64,000 nucleotides of DNA from Pseudomonas alkylphenolica (lineage in GTDB: Bacteria; Pseudomonadota; Gammaproteobacteria; Pseudomonadales; Pseudomonadaceae). The number at the start of each line of letters is the position of its first letter. Positions within the stretch are counted from its first letter, which is position 1. This document shows positions 58,187 through 64,000 of the stretch, in pieces. The stretch lies in NCBI RefSeq assembly GCF_004025535.1, contig NZ_QJRG01000033.1, forward strand, positions 186,001-250,000. Direction: 5' to 3'. The notes below the pieces were generated by a model. It was given only the letters and a program-made list of their open reading frames with translations. It did not search any database and was not told where the DNA came from. Position numbers and translations under genes: made by a program.

Positions 58187-59422
58187 ATGCTTGAGCTTGT
58201 TGCTGCGTTTATCTGCCTCACCACCCTCCTCACCTACTTGAACTACCGCTTCATCGGCCTGCCGCCCACCATCGGCGTGATGGTCACCGCCCTGTTGTTT
58301 TCCCTGCTGCTGCAAGGCTTGAGTGTCATTGGCTTCCCGGGGCTTGAAGAGCGGGTGCAAAGCCTGATGAGCCAGATCGACTTCAACGACCTGCTGATGC
58401 ACTGGATGCTGTCGTTCCTGCTGTTTGCCGGCGCCCTGCACGTGAATCTTGCCGACCTGCGCAGCTACCGCTGGCCCATCGGCCTGCTGGCCACCGTCGG
58501 GGTATTGATAGCCACCGTGGTCATCGGCTTCCTGGCGCACTGGATCTTTGCTTTGTTCGGCTGGCATGTCAGCTTGCTCTACTGCCTGCTGTTCGGCGCG
58601 CTGATTTCGCCGACCGACCCGATTGCGGTTCTGGGCGCCCTGCGTACCGCCAACGCCTCCAAACCGCTGAAAACCACGATTGTCGGTGAGAGCCTGTTCA
58701 ATGATGGCACCGCCGTGGTGGTGTTCACCGTGCTGCTGGGTATTGCGCAACTGGGGGAAACCCCGAGCGTTGGCGAAACCACCCTGCTGTTCGCCCGTGA
58801 AGCTATCGGCGGAGCGTTGTTCGGCGGCCTGATCGGTTACATCACCTATCGCATGATCAAGAGCATCGAGCAGTATCAGGTCGAAGTCATGCTGACCCTC
58901 GCGCTGGTCATCGGCGGCTCGGCCATGGCCTATGAACTGCATGTCTCGGCGCCGATCGCGATGGTCGTGGCCGGCCTGATCATTGGCAACCTGGGGCGTA
59001 ACCTGGCGATGAACGACATGACCCGTCGCTACATGGACGGTTTCTGGGAACTGATCGACGACATGCTCAACGCCCTGCTGTTTGCCCTGATCGGCCTGGA
59101 GCTGTTGCTGCTGCCGTTTTCCTGGATGCACCTCGCAGCGGCCGGGGTGCTGGCCGTGGCGATCCTGCTTTCGCGTCTGCTGACCGTCGCCCCGGCGATC
59201 CTGATGCTGCGCCGCTGGCGCAGCGTGCCCCGCGGAACCGTGCGCGTACTGACCTGGGGTGGCCTGCGCGGCGGCGTGTCGGTTGCCCTGGCCCTGTCGC
59301 TGCCTTCGGGTACCGAGCGTGATCTGCTGCTGAGCATCACCTATATCGTGGTGCTGTCGTCGATCCTGCTGCAGGGACTGACGATCGGGCGGGTCGTGCG
59401 CGGGGTCACCGAACAGCCTTGA
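58187..59422 (+). CDS. Na+/H+ (cation/proton) antiporter, NhaP/CPA1 family
   Basis: A 411-residue antiporter with about 12 helices. The ion-binding regions ISPTDPIAVLGALR (TDP in helix 4) and GESLFNDGTAVVVF (ND in helix 5) match CPA1. It has no C-terminal cytosolic domain. The ATG with AGGA seven bases upstream is used. Likely function is pH and Na+ homeostasis at the inner membrane. Confidence 0.92.
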   Translation: MLELVAAFICLTTLLTYLNYRFIGLPPTIGVMVTALLFSLLLQGLSVIGFPGLEERVQSLMSQIDFNDLLMHWMLSFLLFAGALHVNLADLRSYRWPIGLLATVGVLIATVVIGFLAHWIFALFGWHVSLLYCLLFGALISPTDPIAVLGALRTANASKPLKTTIVGESLFNDGTAVVVFTVLLGIAQLGETPSVGETTLLFAREAIGGALFGGLIGYITYRMIKSIEQYQVEVMLTLALVIGGSAMAYELHVSAPIAMVVAGLIIGNLGRNLAMNDMTRRYMDGFWELIDDMLNALLFALIGLELLLLPFSWMHLAAAGVLAVAILLSRLLTVAPAILMLRRWRSVPRGTVRVLTWGGLRGGVSVALALSLPSGTERDLLLSITYIVVLSSILLQGLTIGRVVRGVTEQP

Positions 59423-59437
59423 GCGACGCAGCCATCG

Positions 59438-59482
59438 CCTGCAAGCCTGCTCCTGCCCGTGCGACAGGAGGAGACTTGCAGG
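59438..59482. repeat. Imperfect inverted repeat between antiporter and thioesterase genes
   Basis: CCTGCAAGCCTGCTCCTG (59438-59455) and CAGGAGGAGACTTGCAGG (59465-59482) are 15/18 complementary. This REP-like hairpin lies between convergent genes and may end both transcripts. Confidence 0.6.
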
Positions 59483-59494
59483 TGAAGCGCTTGC

Positions 59495-59893
59495 TTACTC
59501 GACCGGAGTGTCGAACTGATCCTTGATGTATTTGATCTCGGTGCGCCCGTGCGCTGCCGGCAAACCATCCTCACCCAGGTTGACGAAGACCATCTTGTCC
59601 ACAGTCAGGATGCTCTTGCGGGTGATCTTGTTGCGCACTTCACATTTGAGGGTGATGGACGTGCGCCCGAATTCGGTAGCGGTGATACCCAGCTCGATAA
59701 TGTCGCCCTGGCGCGAAGCGCTGACGAAGTTGATTTCCGAAATGTACTTGGTGACCACACGCTGGTTGCCCAGCTGGACGATGGCATAAATCGCCGCTTC
59801 CTCGTCGATCCAGCGCAACAAACTGCCGCCGAACAAGGTGCCATTGGGGTTGAGGTCTTCAGGTTTTACCCATTTGCGGGTGTGAAAATTCAT
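59495..59893 (-). CDS. Acyl-CoA thioesterase (hotdog, YciA/BACH type)
   Basis: A 132-residue single hotdog domain. The catalytic loop NPNGTLFGGSLLRWIDEEAA contains the conserved Asn and Asp/Glu of acyl-CoA hydrolases, and the rest follows VVTKYISEINFVSASRQGD. It hydrolyses acyl-CoA thioesters in the cytosol; chain preference is unknown. The ATG MNFHTRKW has AGGAGC upstream and replaces a longer, unsupported start. Confidence 0.92.
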   Translation of the reverse strand: MNFHTRKWVKPEDLNPNGTLFGGSLLRWIDEEAAIYAIVQLGNQRVVTKYISEINFVSASRQGDIIELGITATEFGRTSITLKCEVRNKITRKSILTVDKMVFVNLGEDGLPAAHGRTEIKYIKDQFDTPVE

Positions 59894-61612
<1,719 letters not shown>

Positions 61613-61616
61613 TGGG

Positions 61617-61656
61617 CCAAAGCCGGTGACGCCGCAAGCGTTACCGGCTTTTTTCT
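61617..61656 (+). terminator. Intrinsic terminator between ahcY and metF
   Basis: AAAGCCGGTGACG and CGTTACCGGCTTTTTT form a stem with a CCGCAAG loop and T run right after the ahcY stop. metF follows 50 bases later; some readthrough or a separate start is implied. Confidence 0.85.
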
Positions 61657-61707
61657 GTAAGCCAGCCACCGGGCTGGCCTGCTTGATCGGTTTACCAGGA
61701 TTTCGCC

Positions 61708-62553
61708 ATGTCTCAGGAACGTCGTTACAGCTTCGAGTTCTTCCCGACCAAGACCGATGCTGGACATGAAAAACTGCTTGCCACTGCCCGCCAGCTGGCC
61801 AGCTACAACCCGGATTTCTTCTCCTGCACCTACGGTGCCGGTGGCTCGACCCGTGACCGCACGCTGAACACCGTGCTGCAGCTGGAAAGCGAAGTGAAGA
61901 TCCCGGCCGCACCGCACCTGTCGTGTGTCGGCGACAGCAAAGAAGACCTGCGCAGCCTGCTGGCCCAGTACAAGGCCGCCGGCATCAAGCGTATCGTTGC
62001 CCTGCGTGGTGACCTGCCTTCGGGCATGGGCATGGCCAGTGGTGAACTGCGCTACGCCAATGAACTGGTCGAGTTCATCCGCCAGGAAAGCGGCGACCAC
62101 TTTCATATCGAAATTGCCGCCTACCCGGAGATGCACCCGCAGGCGCGCAACTTCGAAGATGACCTGAACAACTTCGTGCGCAAGGCCAAGGCCGGTGCCG
62201 ACAGCGCCATCACCCAGTACTTCTTCAACGCCGACAGCTACTTCTACTTCGTCGAGCGCGTGCGCAAGCTGGGCGTGGACATTCCGGTCGTACCGGGGAT
62301 CATGCCGATCACCAACTACAGCAAGCTGGCGCGCTTCTCCGACGCCTGCGGCGCCGAAATCCCGCGCTGGATCCGCAAGCAGCTGGAAGCCTACGGCGAC
62401 GACGTCCAGAGCATCCAGGCCTTTGGCGAGGACGTCATTACCCGCATGAGTGAACAACTGCTGCAAGGCGGTGCGCCAGGGCTGCATTTCTACACCCTGA
62501 ACCAGGCAGACCCGAGCCTGGCGATCTGGAACAACCTCAAGTTGCCCCGCTGA
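61708..62553 (+). CDS. metF: 5,10-methylenetetrahydrofolate reductase
   Basis: A 281-residue flavoprotein that makes 5-methyltetrahydrofolate for homocysteine methylation. Conserved: RYSFEFFPTKT, the FAD-site CTYGAGGSTRDRT, GDLPSG, DSAITQYFFNAD and VPGIMPITNY. It follows ahcY in the same direction, closing the methyl cycle begun by metK. Confidence 0.97.
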   Translation: MSQERRYSFEFFPTKTDAGHEKLLATARQLASYNPDFFSCTYGAGGSTRDRTLNTVLQLESEVKIPAAPHLSCVGDSKEDLRSLLAQYKAAGIKRIVALRGDLPSGMGMASGELRYANELVEFIRQESGDHFHIEIAAYPEMHPQARNFEDDLNNFVRKAKAGADSAITQYFFNADSYFYFVERVRKLGVDIPVVPGIMPITNYSKLARFSDACGAEIPRWIRKQLEAYGDDVQSIQAFGEDVITRMSEQLLQGGAPGLHFYTLNQADPSLAIWNNLKLPR

Positions 62554-62567
62554 TCGGCACAATTTAC

Positions 62568-62642
62568 CGTTAGTAACAATTGATGCAGATTTTGGACGGG
62601 CCTTGGCTTACGCTAAGGCCTTTCTGCAATTTACAACTAACG
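62568..62642 (+). promoter_or_regulatory. Nested inverted repeats in the metF-glycosyltransferase gap
   Basis: Outer arms (CGTTAGTAACAATTGATGCAGA at 62568-62589, TCTGCAATTTACAACTAACG at 62623-62642 are largely complementary) enclose an inner hairpin GGCCTT/AAGGCC with a TTTC tail (62599-62623). It may end metF transcription and shape the leader of the next gene. Confidence 0.5.
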
Positions 62643-62656
62643 GATTATTGCGCTCC

Positions 62657-63739
62657 ATGCCCCAAGGACATACCTCTACTCACCCGCAACTTGTTTACCT
62701 GGTATTCGGGGCCAAAACCTATCATCAAGAAGCACAGTTCAGCATCGTCAGCGCGCTGGCCAATCTGCGCAAGACACCTGGCGAAGCCTTGGACATCCAG
62801 GTCTACAGCGACGATCCCGCGCCTTACCAGCAGCTTCCGGTAACCGTCCACCCGCTCGATGCCGCCACGCGTGAAGCCTGGAACCAGCCCTACGGCTATC
62901 ATTTTCGCAGCAAGCATGTCGTCCTGCGCCAGGTCCTGGCCAAGGCACCGATGGCTGTACTGATTGATACCGACACGTTCTTCCACCAGTCGCCCATCGA
63001 ACTGTTCCGTCGCGTCGCTCCCGGCACATTGCTGTGCAATGCCATCGGCAGCACCTATGGCGCAGACAAACAATGCCCGCTGTTCCAACGCCTGGCGCCC
63101 ATGCTTGAAGCACGCGGCCTGGCCGATCAGCAGATGCCGCTGCTCAATTCCGGCGTAATCGGGCTGACGCAACAGGACGCACCCTTGCTTGATCGCTCCA
63201 TCGCTCTGATGGACGAGTACTACCCCCACGCCAATGGCGCCTACACCCTGGAAGAGTTCTGCCTGTCCGTGGCGGCCTACCGCAACCTGCAGGTCAATCA
63301 GTGCACCGACTTGATCCATCACTACTGGAGCCGCAAACAGTTGTTCCGCGCCAAGGTCCAGGCCTGGCTGGCCAAGCACCAGCAAGCCCCATTGAGCAGC
63401 GAGGCGCTGGAAGATGTCGCCCTGGTCAACGCCCAACTTCCCAAACCCCCTGCGCTGCAGCGCCTGGGCTACAAAGCGTTGAGCCTGACCCTGCCGGCCG
63501 AACAGCGCCAGTTCCTGCGCGAACTGATGTATGGCTGCTACCCGTACCCCAACGAATTCGACCGCGCCAGTGCCCCCGCGTGGTGGGACAAGGCGCTGGC
63601 AAACCTGAATGCCCGCCACCCACAACCGCTGTGCCCCAATAAGTTGAAGCAGTGGTTCGATCAACCCGGCATGCGCCTGAGCCTTGGCAGCAAACGCCGG
63701 GCCGTGCGTGATTCCCTGTTGAAGCGCGCACACCACTGA
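62657..63739 (+). CDS. Glycosyltransferase-like protein (GT-A type, DxD motif)
   Basis: A 360-residue protein with no signal peptide. It reads as a GT-A nucleotide-sugar transferase: AVLIDTDTFFHQSP contains the DxD-like DTD, and LLNSGVIGL is typical after it. I do not recognise the family member. C-terminal Lys/Arg-rich helices may contact membrane or acceptor. The start ATG lies 14 bases after a structured leader with a weak ribosome-binding site. A surface sugar role is possible but unproven. Confidence 0.6.
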   Translation: MPQGHTSTHPQLVYLVFGAKTYHQEAQFSIVSALANLRKTPGEALDIQVYSDDPAPYQQLPVTVHPLDAATREAWNQPYGYHFRSKHVVLRQVLAKAPMAVLIDTDTFFHQSPIELFRRVAPGTLLCNAIGSTYGADKQCPLFQRLAPMLEARGLADQQMPLLNSGVIGLTQQDAPLLDRSIALMDEYYPHANGAYTLEEFCLSVAAYRNLQVNQCTDLIHHYWSRKQLFRAKVQAWLAKHQQAPLSSEALEDVALVNAQLPKPPALQRLGYKALSLTLPAEQRQFLRELMYGCYPYPNEFDRASAPAWWDKALANLNARHPQPLCPNKLKQWFDQPGMRLSLGSKRRAVRDSLLKRAHH

Positions 63740-63804
63740 ACGCCTTCTCAACGCTGCGCGCACGTCTACTAGCCATAGCCGTGCGCACGTCGTAATCTCC
63801 GGAC

Positions 63805-64000
63805 ATGCGTTATTTCCCCCGCCTGTTTGCCACCCTGTTGCTCACTTGCCTGAGCACGTTTGCCTGTGCCGAAAAATTGCTCATCGTCACCGAACCCTGG
63901 GCACCTTACGTGTACCTGGAAGACGGTCAGGCCAAAGGCATCGACTACGAGGTCACCGTCGAGGTGTTCAAGCGCCTGGGCGTGGAGGTGGACTGGCAGT
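63805..64000 (+). CDS. Periplasmic solute-binding protein, family 3 (partial)
   Basis: Truncated by the window edge; 65 residues visible. Signal peptide (RLFATLLLTCLSTFACA/EK) and the start of an SBP_bac_3 domain (LIVTEPWAPYVYLEDGQAKGIDYEVTVEVFKRLGVEVDW) are evident. It probably binds an amino acid or acts as a sensor ectodomain; the rest lies outside. Confidence 0.75.
   Translation, partial: MRYFPRLFATLLLTCLSTFACAEKLLIVTEPWAPYVYLEDGQAKGIDYEVTVEVFKRLGVEVDWQ

Overview
This window looks like chromosomal DNA of a Pseudomonas species, most likely of the P. putida group. It is GC-rich and gene-dense. Protein families and gene order (tolC-waaA; hldE-msbA-waaL-wapR-ssg-dnpA-mig-14-wapH-carbamoyltransferase; rlmJ-putP-putA; cfcR-fba-pgk-epd-tkt; ArsR/methyltransferase-metK; ahcY-metF) match what is known of that genus from memory. 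No database was searched. I see no tRNA, rRNA, insertion sequence, prophage or CRISPR array. Almost everything reads as conserved core genome with short REP-like palindromes between genes.

Layout. 1-4.5 kb: a TPP riboswitch on the minus strand pointing off the left edge (probably thiC), tolC, waaA (Kdo transferase), and a divergent LysR regulator / SMR efflux pair. 4.5-7.6 kb: a tight operon of an FAD oxidoreductase, an aldo/keto reductase and an uncharacterised protein. 7.6-20.2 kb: an LPS inner/outer-core and O-antigen ligation cluster, mostly on the minus strand, with translationally coupled genes. 20.2-27.1 kb: rlmJ, then divergent putP/putA around a control region with six GTTGCA motifs. 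27.1-34.2 kb: two small orphan proteins, then acyl-CoA dehydrogenase, a TldD/TldE-like pair and an MdtD-like transporter. 34.2-41.5 kb: dbpA, an HI0933-type flavoprotein, a YccS-like membrane protein, a periplasmic binding protein, ElaA-like acetyltransferase, a winged-helix protein and a YgjP-like metallopeptidase. 41.5-50 kb: the c-di-GMP response regulator CfcR, then a carbon-metabolism run (fba, two lipoproteins, pgk, epd, tktA). 50-64 kb: ArsR-methyltransferase fusion with metK, ligB, envelope and transport genes, and ahcY-metF behind an SAH riboswitch, ending in a glycosyltransferase-like gene and a truncated solute-binding protein.

Two themes stand out. First, envelope biogenesis: waaA, hldE, msbA, waaL and the wap/ssg/dnpA/mig-14 genes build, decorate and export LPS, while tolC, mltA, mliC and several transporters also act at the envelope. 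Second, the activated-methyl cycle: metK makes SAM, ahcY removes SAH and metF supplies methyl groups. The two loci carry different controls. An ArsR-type repressor fused to a methyltransferase domain sits next to a perfect 26-bp palindrome, and an SAH riboswitch lies under a near-consensus promoter.

I found no convincing wholly new system. The best leads are the ArsR-methyltransferase/palindrome module, the TldD/TldE-like pair without an obvious peptide substrate, the structured leader before the glycosyltransferase-like gene at 62.6 kb, and the CfcR-type protein with a full GGDEF but an altered EAL site.
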